NCBI RefSeq assembly: GCF_029867415.1
Contig: NW_026705926.1
Coordinates: 62,001-126,000 of the forward strand
Direction of reading: 5' to 3'
Length of the DNA stretch: 64,000 nucleotides
Source of the DNA: Vicia villosa
Lineage: Eukaryota > Streptophyta > Magnoliopsida > Fabales > Fabaceae
In this document: one piece after another, positions 26,801 through 37,178 of the stretch
Position numbering within the stretch: position 1 is the stretch's first letter
Layout: every line of letters starts with the position of its first letter
Position numbers and translations under genes: made by a program
The notes under the pieces: model-generated
Seen by the model: the letters and a program-made list of their open reading frames with translations, nothing else
The model's database searches: none
What the model was told of the DNA's origin: nothing

Positions 26801-26904
26801 TTGATACAGACCATCAATGGCCTGATATCTTTACAAAACCCCTGGCTGAAGATAGGTTTAAGTTCATTCTGAAGAACATCAGTATGGATTTATGCCCAGA
26901 ATGA
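23710..26904 (+). pseudogene. pol: TE-5 Pol: protease, integrase, RT, RNase H; one internal stop
   Basis: The frame is open from 23710, after a stop at 23707-23709, and is offset by +1 from gag. Protease: WYLDSGCSRHMTG, with Asp-Ser-Gly at 23824-23832. Integrase: zinc finger from HRRLGHASL to CEACQKGK, then a D-D-E core (HIDLFGP, VDDYSRWTWV, NGVVERKNRT). RT: KARLVAQGYSQQEGIDYTETF through YVDD at 25957-25968. RNase H: FCDADYAGD and the AKHIEIKHHF region, ending at TGA 26902-26904. A TAG at 25165-25167 splits it between integrase and RT; all else stays open, so the stop is recent. As written the RT half can be made only by readthrough. Confidence 0.9.
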
Positions 26905-27349
26905 GAAGATGAGAAGTTCTCATGTATGAGTATCTTCTGAAATGAAAATGGACTATTTTTTTTTAATCAGAAGTTCTGATTGAAATCTTTTAGAAATTAT
27001 GATTCGGTTATTACTAACGTTTCATTGTCTAAGTTGATTCAGAACCTCTTTTAAAGCAAAACAGCTGTAACGTTTTATCTCGGGATGGTAAACCTGTCGT
27101 TACTATTCATGGATAAGCGCGCGTGCAGTTGAAGGGACGCCGACCATAGGTAACTGTGCAAATCACGTCTTTTGTCATTATTATCTCTCCTCACGTCACG
27201 TAACATTAAATGCTTTTCATCATTTACTCTCTTTCAGTTTTTTCTTTATATTCTTCAAACGCCTCTCCTTCCCTTTCATATTTTCTCTATTCACTCTATC
27301 TTTTTGCATTCATATCAAACCCTACCTGTTCATTATCTGCAAATCCATC

Positions 27350-27745
27350 ATGAACTCTTCATCAAGCCCAGGAAACCATGAAAATGATCAAAACAAAAAG
27401 AGAAAAGCTGTTGAAACATCTCCTTCCAAACCCAAAAAGATAAAGATCACCTATGACCCTCTCAAGGTGAATCCATTCGAAGCAATGTTATCTGGAAACT
27501 ATTCTAGACGTGTGTTTCAACCTCCTGGTGAAAGCCCTCCATCATCTCCATCTTCTTCCTCATCGTGTTTCCTTCTAGACTCAACTTCCTCTTCATCTAA
27601 CCTTTCCTCTCCCTCAACCCATTCCGAAGAAATCTCTTCATCTTCACCCGCTGAGAATGTTGTTTCTGATAAAGATTGTGGAAGATCTGCATCAGAACCA
27701 AGTCTCCCTGACCTCTCGCCTGGAAGCCCAAGAAGCAGTCAATGA
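27350..27745 (+). CDS. TE-5 third ORF: small Ser/Pro-rich protein with basic clusters (131 aa)
   Basis: The ORF lies after pol, where SIRE-type elements carry an extra gene. The ATG follows a CT-rich leader that resembles a plant 5' UTR. Residues about 16-31 hold two basic clusters, KKRK and KPKKIK, about ten residues apart, resembling a bipartite nuclear localisation signal. The rest is Ser/Pro-rich and looks disordered. The position equals that of the 741-codon ORF3 of TE-6, but this frame is far shorter and I could not align them, so it may be a truncated or unrelated ORF. Function unknown. Confidence 0.5.
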   Translation: MNSSSSPGNHENDQNKKRKAVETSPSKPKKIKITYDPLKVNPFEAMLSGNYSRRVFQPPGESPPSSPSSSSSCFLLDSTSSSSNLSSPSTHSEEISSSSPAENVVSDKDCGRSASEPSLPDLSPGSPRSSQ

Positions 27746-28440
27746 GGCGTTTCACTCCTTCATGGCATGCTGGCACAGACTTTGTCTTAGCTAGGGTCTT
27801 AGGATTTGGTCTTAGTAGTTTTCTTTTCTTGTTACATCTGCCTGTTAAACATCCTCTCTTGTAATCTTTCTGTTTGATTATCAATAAAAAGTTTCCTTGA
27901 TTTACATTCCAGTGATTTTATTTTGTCGTTTTATTCATCTGAATCTTTTGAAATATTCTTTTTGATGATATGACAAAAAGGGGGAGAAAGATAAATGATA
28001 AATGATTTGATTAATCTATCAGTTGCTGGGTAAAGCTCCCACACATTTACTAACAAGAACTGCAAGTTCTATATGGTTTAAGTGTTTTGCAGGTATAAAG
28101 AAGTGAAGAGAATCTTCAAAGCAAACACAAGAAGCAAAACCATGGAAACTGAAGCAAGCTGAGTGCTGTCAAGCTTCAGAGATCAGAAGCACTGATAATA
28201 GAATTTGATCCATATTTGTCTATTTGTTCTGACAAAATTCTATTTGCTCTGATACATTATTTTAGCCTATATGGCTCTGATACATATCATGTGTTCTAAT
28301 ATACATTTTATGTTCTGACTCGTTCATGCTGACTTTTGTCGTTTAGTTTTTGTTCTGTAACATTACAGGATGTAGAGATGCTCAGATGATGCTCTGGTAC
28401 ATTCAACAATGTTCTGATACAAATCTAGCATGAAGTGATG

Positions 28441-28780
28441 TTGGTAGAAATTCAAAAGCTCTGAGGCTATCCGAGGGAAGCAGAAATCAGAAGCTGTGAA
28501 TGCTCTAAAGATCCAGAAAACTCAAGTTCTGAAGCTGTCCTAAATGGAAGCAGAAATCAGAAGCTGTGAATGTTCAGAAGATCAAAGAAATTCAAGTTCT
28601 GAAGCTGTCCTAGATGGAAGCAGAAGTCAGAAGCTGTGAATGTTCAGAAGATCAAAGAAATTCAAGTTCTGAAGCTGTCCTAGATGGAAGCAGGAATCAG
28701 AAGCTGTGAGTGTTCTAGGGATCTAAAGAAATTCTAGTTCTGAAGAAGCAGAAGTCAGAAGCTATGAATTCTCTGAAGAC
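28441..28780 (+). repeat. 70-bp tandem repeats in TE-5
   Basis: About four units of 70 bp, beginning GAAGCTGTCCTAGATGGAAG and continuing with CAGAAATCAGAAGCTGTGAA. The middle units are nearly identical and the outer ones more diverged. They lie between ORF3 and the polypurine tract and are not coding. Confidence 0.85.
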
Positions 28781-29000
28781 AAGAAGCTTATATGATCGTC
28801 TCTACCGAAATAATCAGGGAAGTCTTTTATTAAAGTTCTTCGAGTATTTATTTCAGGGGGAGATTATTTATCTCAGGGGGAGATTGTTAATCTCAGGGGG
28901 GGACATATTCATATGCTTATGCTATAGCTGTGTAATTTGTCTTTTGCCATCTGTTCTTTCTGATCGCAAATTCATATCATTTATATATGTTTTTGTCATC

Positions 29001-29017
29001 ATCAAAAAGGGGGAGAT
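29001..29017 (+). other. TE-5 polypurine tract
   Basis: AAAAAGGGGGAGAT directly precedes the 3' LTR (TG at 29018), the expected primer for plus-strand synthesis. A second, internal AAAAAGGGGGAGAAAG is at about 27975-27990. Confidence 0.8.
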
Positions 29018-30226
29018 TGTTAGAACAAGATTTGTTCTGATCAATTATCTTAGTTTTGATGATAACAATAATATGAATTTTGCTTAAGATAATATGGTAC
29101 TCTAATCCAATGCAATTTCCTTTTCAGGAAATATATAAAGAGTACGCATAATTCAGCGCTCAGAAGCTTTGTCTCAAAGGGTTCAGCATGCAACATCAGA
29201 ACATGGTCTGGCAAGACATCAGAAGATGGTCGAAGCAGAATCAGAACATGGGTCTATGGAAGCATCAGAAGAACAAGAGAACAGAAGCATTGAAGTTCTG
29301 ATGGTATCACGCTCAGAAGCACTTCAAGGTCAGAAGATCAGAAGATGCTTTGCACCAAGCTGTTTGACTCTGATGATATTCAAACGTGGTATTCACAAAC
29401 ATCAGATCAGAAGGAAGTACAAGTGGCAAGCTACGCTGACTGACAAAAGGAACGTTAAAAGCTACTAAAGGCTACGTCAGTAGACACAGCGTGAACAAGG
29501 CTCGAGGTAGTTGACAAAAGCGTATAACATTAAATGCGATGCTGTACGGAACACACAAAGCATTAAATGCACTCAACGGTCATCTTCTCCAACGCCTATA
29601 AATATGAAGTTCTGATGAGAAGCAAGGTTAACGATCCTGCATCAAAACAACTCAAATTAACTTGCTGAAACACTGTTCAAATTCAAAGCTCAGAATCTTC
29701 ATCTTCATCAAAGCTCACTACATTGCTGTTGTAATATATTAGTGAGATTAAGCTTAAACGTTAAGAGAAATATCACAGTTTGTGATTATCGCTTTTAAGA
29801 AGCATTTGTAATACTCTTAGAATTGATTACATTAAGTTGTAAGGAACTAGAGTGATCGTGTGGATCAGAATACTCTAGGAAGTCTTAGAAGTGATCTAAG
29901 CAGGTTGTAACTAGAGTGATCGTGTGGATCAGTATACTCTAGAAAAGTCTTAGAGGGTATCTAAGCAGTTGTTCCTGGAGTGATCAGTGTGTGATCAGAA
30001 GACTCTGGAAGACTTAGTTGCTGACTAAGTGGAGAACCATTGTAATCCGTGCGATTAGTGGATTAAATCCTCAGTTGAGGTAAATCATCTCTGCGGGGGT
30101 GGACTGGAGTAGTTTAGTTAACAACGAACCAGGATAAAAATAACTGTGCAATTTATTTTTATCTGTCAAGTTTTTAAAGCTACACTTATTCAAACCCCCC
30201 CTTTCTAAGTGTTTTTCTATCCTTCA
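29018..30226 (+). repeat. TE-5 3' LTR
   Basis: 1209 bp. The differences I see from the 5' LTR are single substitutions (for example AAAAACAAGAG/AAGAACAAGAG, GCACTG/GCATTG, CACGCA/CACACA, AACGCTG/AACACTG), giving about 99.7% identity. Confidence 0.95.
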
Positions 30227-30442
30227 CACTTGCACTGTCGTCAACTGCCGCACACCAACATCTTACAACTGAATATATCCGAGAAGCTCCGCTTCTCCCC
30301 ACTTAACTTCAAACCCACACTTGCAACAAACAACTAGAAAGCAACAAGTACCGACAGTCTTTCACACACTTGTCGCGCACAGAGGAATAAACAACATTAG
30401 ACAACACTAGTCGGACAAACCGACCTGCTCTGATATCACTAA

Positions 30443-32330
30443 TGTAACACCCCAAATCTATCCGATAAATTATACGGAAAATCAGAGTATAAATTCCAAA
30501 AAATATCATTTGAGGTATCACATATTAGTCATTTCAAAAACAGTTACGGCTTATTTGCCTTCACATAGATACATAGCACATAAATTTAAAACGATAATCA
30601 AATCATTACTAAAAATCACTTTGTTTAAATTCAATAATTAACTCGCAGCGGAATCAACAAACTTCATAAATATTCAAATCAAGTCGTAGCATCATTGCAC
30701 GGTAACTTTAAGTTACAATTTAAACCAAAACCATATAAAAATTCAGCAAAAGAAATAATAATTAAAATAATCGTTTTATCCTCCGAGTGCTACCTATCAG
30801 AGCAAGACACCAACTCGACTAACAGCAACTAAAGACTTCATAAAATCACTTCAAAACTTCCACCGCTATCTTGAGTACCTGTCTGTTTCCCACGGTAAGG
30901 GAAACATCATTCAGAAGGGGTGAGATATCAAACAATATAAACAGGGTGATGATAAATAGTATATTCAGGTTCAAATTATAATAATTATCGCTTTGTGGTA
31001 TAATCGTTACCGTCTAGTTTACTTCACCGTTTCAATCAACAACACAAGTCACAATATCTCACATAAGATCATATTCAAAGTTCACAACAAGTCACACAAA
31101 TTCACGCATAAAAAACACATAACATCATAATCATACAAATGAAATGCGACTCTAACAAATGCGCATGCATGTGGTACCCAGGGCTTCAGCCCCCATCGCC
31201 AATTGCCATATAATAGAGGCATCAAAACAGGCATAAGCCTTCGTCGCTGTTTGCCAATCCAGGCCGTCGCTAAAACATGCAAATCATGAGACACTGATGA
31301 AATACAACAAATCAAAAACATCGCAGAACAACGTCGCGAGGCATACGCCTATATCACAAACACGTCGCCAAACATCATCACAAAGGCATTCGCCTACATC
31401 GCCAAAATATATCAATAATTATTGATAAACAATCGTCACCTTAAATCCTGCGCTTCGCAATAATTCACAAAAGCTCATCGCAACATCGCAATATATCACA
31501 CGACAACTCAACAACAATAATTCATCACAAATAATTCACGCAAACATCTCCATACTTCACAAAACTCACAAAAATACGTCACGTCGCAACATCACCTAAA
31601 ACACCGCAAGCACAACGGTTATCGAATTATTCCCGAACACTCCTAATATTATTCTATATTATTAACTTGTAAAAAATTATAACGATATATAATTATAACT
31701 CGACAGAGTTTCCAAAGAGCTCTAAACAACTCTACAATAATCCCTGCAACTCTAAAGTACCCAAAAATCCTCTATTGATAACTCTTACATATAAGAGTAA
31801 CACTTATGAACCTAATTAGCTAATGGTCTGACTCAAGTAATAATAAAACAACTCTAATGGGTCAAATACCTTCAATTTTAATCTTTACAGTTCATTAGAT
31901 TTAACTCTAAACATCTCGGAAGCAACTCTGACAACCCTATTGACAACTCTAACAGAATTGAAAATCACTTAAGTTAGCCGAATAATCCAAATATTATCTT
32001 AACTCAAAATTCCTAAAAATTATATAAATAATATCAAACTATTATTTTTATTATAATTATTATTACTAACTCACTAGTAAGTATTATATATTACAAACTT
32101 GAAATGGATTTCCAATTTACTAACTATCACTTATTATATAATATATGGCAATGGTCTTTTAATACATAGTGCTGCTACCGTAGATATAACTTATATATAT
32201 ATATATCTATCTAATTGTTATCTCTTTCAAAATATGGACAAAGCAGTATGACAATGCTACGGTGCATATATTCCAATTAACTCATACTGCCGCTACAGTG
32301 GCATACAATACTTATATATATAATGACGAA

Positions 32331-32381
<51 letters not shown>

Positions 32382-33097
32382 ACTGTATGAATATCGGTAC
32401 AAAATTGTATGTATCAAATCACTCAAAATTAACATCAATAAAATCAACTAAACATCAATTTTTATCGAAAGAATAATTTTACACAGAATCAAACATACGA
32501 TAATTTCATACAACCAATCCCCACATACGGTCCATCATATCCCCGTTTATAGAGCAAGAACTCCACCCTTACCTTGTATTCGGAGTTCGCTCTACAATTC
32601 GTTCTTCCGGTTGAAATTCCGGTCGAATCCAAGCTTCCGGCTTCGCAAAAATTCTTCTGACGTCCTTCTTCCTGACACAGCTCTCGTATCTCTTTTCTTT
32701 TCCTCTTCTCTGCACAAGCACTTCCATGTTCTCTTCTTTTCTCTACAAACCCTTATTTTGTTTTTCTCATGCCAAAACCTAATATTTTCCTTTTACTTCA
32801 CAATATTATTATTATTCTCACAAACTCCTTAATGGGCCTATATCCACACCTCCAAACTACTTATGTCACCAACCAAGTTAATTAAACAAATACTCCAATA
32901 AATTAATAATATCCCTAATATTATTTCTCCGATTAACCGACGAATTTAATCCGACTTTCCATTCAACCGCTCGAGCGATATAATAATTCACTTACATTCC
33001 TTAGATTAATTCCGGTAAATTCCCAACTTCGACAATTTCAATTAATTAAATCCTTAATTAATTTAATTAACCAATTAATTAAATTCGGGGCGTTACA
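30443..33097 (-). repeat. TE-2 right LTR (5' LTR in element orientation)
   Basis: 2655 bp, TGTAACACCCC...CGTTACA, uninterrupted. It is the template against which the broken left LTR was reassembled. Short shared ORFs in both LTRs (for example near 31082 and 32611) are copies of non-coding sequence. Confidence 0.9.
32333..32376. repeat. (TA)n microsatellite in TE-2 right LTR
   Basis: About 43 bp of TA, homologous to 19291-19377. Confidence 0.9.
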
Positions 33098-33568
33098 GTG
33101 CTCGTGGCTCTTATGGAATCGGTAGTACTTGGACTTGTTCGTGTTAGGTTTGGCGGGTGTATGCCAAGGAAAACAGACACCAGCCTGTTTGAATTTAGCA
33201 TTGGCGCATTCAGACAAGATTTTCTCTCGGGATGCGATGAGGGGCATGTACTTGTGAAACCGATCGGATGGCCCATTGTAGTCCCGGAGGTCATGGGTCC
33301 TGTCATCTTTTTTTTGTCTCTCCCTCGACGTGATGTCGAAGGGTCCTCAGATCTTGACGATTTGGCGCTTTCCTGATGTCGGGTGTTGCGGGAGGTGTTG
33401 GCCGTCTCCTTCTCCTATAACTGTATGTATGCCTGGGTCTTGAGGAGGTGGGCATCCATGGACAAGGGAGTCTTTATGCCAACAACTTTGGCGAAATTGC
33501 TACGCGGGCGCAAACCGCGTTCGAGCAAATATTTCTTCATATTGTCCATCGTGGAGACCTAGACAAAT
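33098..33568 (-). pseudogene. TE-1 fragment 2: Gypsy gag C-terminal half
   Basis: Minus-strand translation gives MDNMKKYLLERGLRPRSNFAK and MDAHLLKTQAY, then SKYYRFHKSHEH at the edge by TE-2. The last motif corresponds to a gag zinc knuckle usually written K-Y-C-x-F-H-x3-G-H-x4-C; here the first Cys reads Tyr. The matching C-terminal Cys (DCIHLKDAIEIL) is across TE-2 at about 6090. It sits between TE-2 (TSD GTGCT at 33098-33102) and TE-6 (33569). Confidence 0.75.
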
Positions 33569-34833
33569 TGTTAGAACAAGATTTGGTTCTACAATACATC
33601 TCTGAGTTTTGATGATAACAATATATATGAACAATTTTTGTTATTGTTATGCTAACGTTTGTTATTGTTGAGTACTTAACAAACAAGTTTGATTCTGATG
33701 AGAAGGCATGGCCAAAACATCAGAAGCCATCAGGTTATGTTTCTGCGCTACAAAGTTCTGATGAACAGTAGCAACTTCAGAAGCAGAAGCATCTGAAGTC
33801 ATCACTCTGATAGATGTTCTGAAGACCAAGTGCTCAAAGACTCTGAAGACGTGGTTCTGAAGACTCTGAAGACATGAAGCTCTAAAGACTCAAGTTTATG
33901 AAGATAAAAGGATTCTGAAGACCAAGTGCTGAAGACATTGAAGACGCAGTTCTGAAGACTCTAAAGACTTGAAGATCTGAAGAATTCAATGTTCATTCTT
34001 TTTCTTCCAACTCATGCTGAGAGCCTCTGAAGTTCAAGAAGAAAAATTTAATTTTACACTGTAGTAAGGAAGTACAAGGTACAGACGAATGTTTCACTCC
34101 ACTCCAAGAAAAAGGACGGACGTTGCATACTATCTTGTCTACCACTACAAGCAAGCCGCCTACTTTATGCAAAATGCAGAATTTTCCCTCCAACGGTTAT
34201 ATTTCTCTATTGGTTATATAAGGGCTTGAAGACTTAAAGAAGAAGCTAAGGAACTTCAACGAAAAACACTCACTCTGTATAGATTGTTAATAGCTTCATT
34301 TTTCCTTTAGTCTTAGCTTTGAAAAAGAGAGTTTACATTATGATTGTGTAGAAGCACTTATATTGTAAACAAACCTGTGATATAAGGTTGTTTGATCGTT
34401 CCTTGAGAGACCGGGTGAAGGTCAGTTGTATCAAGAAGTTTAGGGCTAGAGAGTCTTATAGGTTGCTAGTCACACGGGTACCCGTGCAGGTGTTAGTCAC
34501 AGGAGTTGCCTGTGCAAGTTGTTAGTCACAGGGTTGTCTGTGGTACATTAGTCATTGGTAGTTGGCTCGTGCAATTGTAATCGGTTCGGTTATAGTGGAT
34601 TAAGTCCTCGCTTGAGAGAGGAAAAATCACCTTGAAAGGGTGGACTGGATTAGCTTGAGAGTTCTCAAGTGATCCAGTATAAAAAAATACCGAGTTATTT
34701 CCTTCTTGCATATTTTTGTTATTATCCATAGTAAAGAACTTGTAGTTTCAAGAAAGGGGAATGTTTTTATAAAAAGATTTGTATTTTAAAAACCCTATTC
34801 ACCCCCCCCCCTCTAGTGTTTTTCACACCTTCA
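33569..34833 (+). repeat. TE-6 5' LTR
   Basis: About 1265 bp, TGTTAGAACA...CACACCTTCA. It is CAGAAG/CTGAAGAC-rich with a GTTAGTCACAGG motif repeated near 34470-34560. A TATATAA at 34215-34221 is the likely TATA box. A C-tract (ACCCCCCCCCC) lies near the end, as in TE-5. Confidence 0.85.
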
Positions 34834-34932
34834 GTTGGCATCAGAGCTCCTGTTCTGAGGAGTGATAAAGAGATTGAATCTTTTTCAAGCACTTAACAGT
34901 GTTCAGTACCGATCTAGGCTGTGTGAAAAACA

Positions 34933-36132
34933 ATGTTTAAAACCACAAGAACACCCACCAACAATGTTACTATTGATAATAAGGATAAAGATCACTATAG
35001 TTCAAAACCTCTTATGTTTCATGGAGAAAATTTTGACCATTGGAAGGATAGAATTGAAACATACTTCATGGCTTTTGACTTGGATCTATGGGATCTGATA
35101 GTTGATGGCTACAGTCATCCAGTAGATGCAAATGGTGTCAAAGTCGCAAGAAGTGCTATGACTGATGACTAGAAGAAGGCTTACAAGAATCACTTCAAAG
35201 CCAGGTCAATCTTGTTATATGCTATTTCTCATGATAAGTTTGAGAAGATCATTGATAAAGATACTGCAAAGTCCATATTTGATTCTCTTAAGATGACTCA
35301 TGAAGGCAACTCTCAAGTTAAGGAGACAAAGGCTTTGGCCCTAATGCATAAATATGAAGCTTTCAAGATGGAAGAAGATGAATTTATGGAAACACTATTT
35401 TATAAATTTCAGATTCTTGTCACAGGACTTAAGGTTCTGGATAAAGGTTACTCTACTTTAGATCACGTTAAGAAGATTATCAGAAGTCTGCCTGCAAAAT
35501 AGAGACCAATGGTAACTCCTTTGAAACTATCAAAGGATCTGAACAACACTAGTCTTGAGGAACTTATAAGTTCTTTAAGAAGTCATGATATTGAGCTTGA
35601 AGGAGATGAACCTCAGAAGAGAGGAAAGTTTATGGCTCTAAGATCAAAATCTGTGATGACAAAGGCGTGTCAACCAGAAGAAGATTCAGGAGAAGAATAC
35701 TCAAGCGAAGATGAGGTGTCTCTGATATCCAGAAGGCCGACTCAACTATGGAAACATAGAAAGAGCAAATTTCAAGCATAAAGAAGATAAAAGGATAGAG
35801 GCGGATCATCTGGTCAAAGAAGAACTTTTGAACAAGAAGTTATATGTTATGAGTGCAATGGACTTGGACATTACAGGAGTGATTGTCCAAAACTAAGAAA
35901 AGAAGACAAGCTCAAGAAGAAGTTCAAAGCAAAGAAAGGCGTCATGGCAACATGGGATAACTCTGATTCAGAAGAAGAAGAAGAAGAAGGAGATTCTGAT
36001 GAAGAACAAGGCAAAGTAGCTCTTGTGGCTGGAGTAAGCACATATGAAGTTCTATCAGAGAATGTTCTGACAACATGAAATGAGTCAGACTCTGATACTG
36101 AAGAGGAAGGGTTACTTGAAACATACGACAAG
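34933..36132 (+). pseudogene. TE-6 gag, decayed
   Basis: One frame (starting at ATG 34933) runs through the same domains as TE-5 gag: LMFHGENFDHWKDRIETYF, KETKALALMHKYEAFKM, HVKKIIRSLP and a CCHC knuckle CYECNGLGHYRSDC near 35850, then an acidic Glu run. It is broken by TAG at 35170, TAG at 35500, TAA at 35779 and 35788, and TGA at 36076. Most are explained by C-to-T or G-to-A change when compared with TE-5. After 36132 it runs into a scrap of the protease region and then a large deletion. Confidence 0.85.
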
Positions 36133-36383
36133 AGAAAGGCGTATGTTCCAACATTTGGAACTTAGGCCTGGAGACCTTGTTGGTTTCAGAGGTAATCAAT
36201 AAGGTATGATTATTGGCTCTGAAACCAAAGAAAATAAGTTTTCGTTGTTAAGGATACTGTAGAAGCTCAAAAAGCTACAAAATCTAAAATACCGAAACAC
36301 GTGATGTGGAAGAATCTTGTACTTGAATCTGTTTTGATCCTTCTGTTTTCACAGAACAAAAAGAAAAAGATAAAAGAAAATAG

Positions 36384-36386
<3 letters not shown>

Positions 36387-36423
<37 letters not shown>
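36387..36423. repeat. (TA)n microsatellite in TE-6
   Basis: A run of about 36 bp of AT at the site where most of pol is missing. Confidence 0.85.
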
Positions 36424-36428
<5 letters not shown>

Positions 36429-36439
36429 GTGATCTTGTT

Positions 36440-36530
36440 CAGAAACCTAAAGGTATCTTTTTAATTGGAATAAATTGGGTGGTCAGAAACAAGCTCATAG
36501 AAAAAGAAAAAGTTGAGTTTGATGAGTATG
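36440..36530 (+). pseudogene. TE-6 reverse transcriptase scrap
   Basis: Translation gives DLVQKPKGIFLIGINWVVRNKL, matching the start of Copia RT in TE-5 (DLVPRPDGFNIIGTKWVFRNKL). All downstream RT, RNase H and the integrase before it are gone, so TE-6 could not move by itself. Confidence 0.75.
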
Positions 36531-37178
36531 ATGGAAGAAGCAAAGTTCCCTTTCGAATTTCAAAGAAGACGAAGATCAGAAGCCATCTACATTCAAAAGC
36601 CAGCACAATCAGGATGTGTCACAAGCATCAAAAGCCAGATCATCAGAATGCTTCTAAAAACGAATCAACACACATGCTGAAGAAGGAAAGAGGTAAGTGA
36701 AAAGGGTATGATAGAAGTTATTCTCTTAAATTGAAAATTCATATACCACTGTCAACTTATCCTTATCAGAACCTCAGTCATCAGAAGATGTTTTCGGTCA
36801 GAAACATCTCTGATCAGATGGGAATCGTTTGATTTTCCAGAATTTGAGTATATCAAATGTGTCACTTAGCATGATTAATACGTGTAACCGTAGTTATACT
36901 TATTATTAATCATAACTAATGACACTCGAGTTGTGTGTTTATTTTCTTGGAATATGTTAAAATCATATTACGAATTTCATTAATTTCCCCTTATGATTGT
37001 ACTATCTTTTGATTTCCCACCTTTTCAAATACTATATGTACATTTACACGCACAACCACACTGTTCACTTCCACACTTTTTAGAAACCCTAAACCTGGTC
37101 ACTCTCTCAACTGTTCACCGAGTTCTCCCTTCTTCTATACAAAGTTATCATCTTCAACTTCTCCGCAAATATTCCTCC

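Larger units (their letters stand above)
20671..30226 (+). mobile_element. TE-5: young SIRE/Maximus-type Copia retrotransposon
   Basis: A full-length element with perfect TSD CACTT (20666-20670 and 30227-30231) and 1209-bp LTRs differing at only about four positions. Its order is LTR, tRNA-Met-type primer site, gag, protease, integrase, RT, RNase H, a small third ORF, a 70-bp tandem repeat block, a polypurine tract and LTR. Integrase before RT defines Copia; the acidic gag and the extra ORF after pol fit the SIRE/Maximus lineage. It inserted into the interior of TE-2. An in-frame TAG in pol, and a frame change between gag and pol that may or may not be natural, suggest this copy may be disabled despite its youth. 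Confidence 0.93.
6120..33097 (-). mobile_element. TE-2: non-autonomous Gypsy-like LTR retrotransposon, heavily invaded
   Basis: The element is flanked by a perfect 5-bp TSD, GTGCT, at 6115-6119 and 33098-33102. Both LTRs run TGTAACACCC...CGTTACA. The left LTR (6120-20099) is broken by solo LTR II; the right one (30443-33097) is whole. The interior is only 20100-20665 plus 30232-30442, under 0.8 kb once TE-5 is removed. Next to the left LTR it reads CTCTCCCCCACTTAG...TTTTCGTCCTCGAAAAT, the reverse complement of the FEDE(N) tail found at the end of chromovirus pol genes, so the element reads leftward. A degraded tRNA-Met-like primer site (GATATCAGAGC on the minus strand) abuts the right LTR. 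No gag or pol survives, so it must have moved with proteins made elsewhere. Confidence 0.85.
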
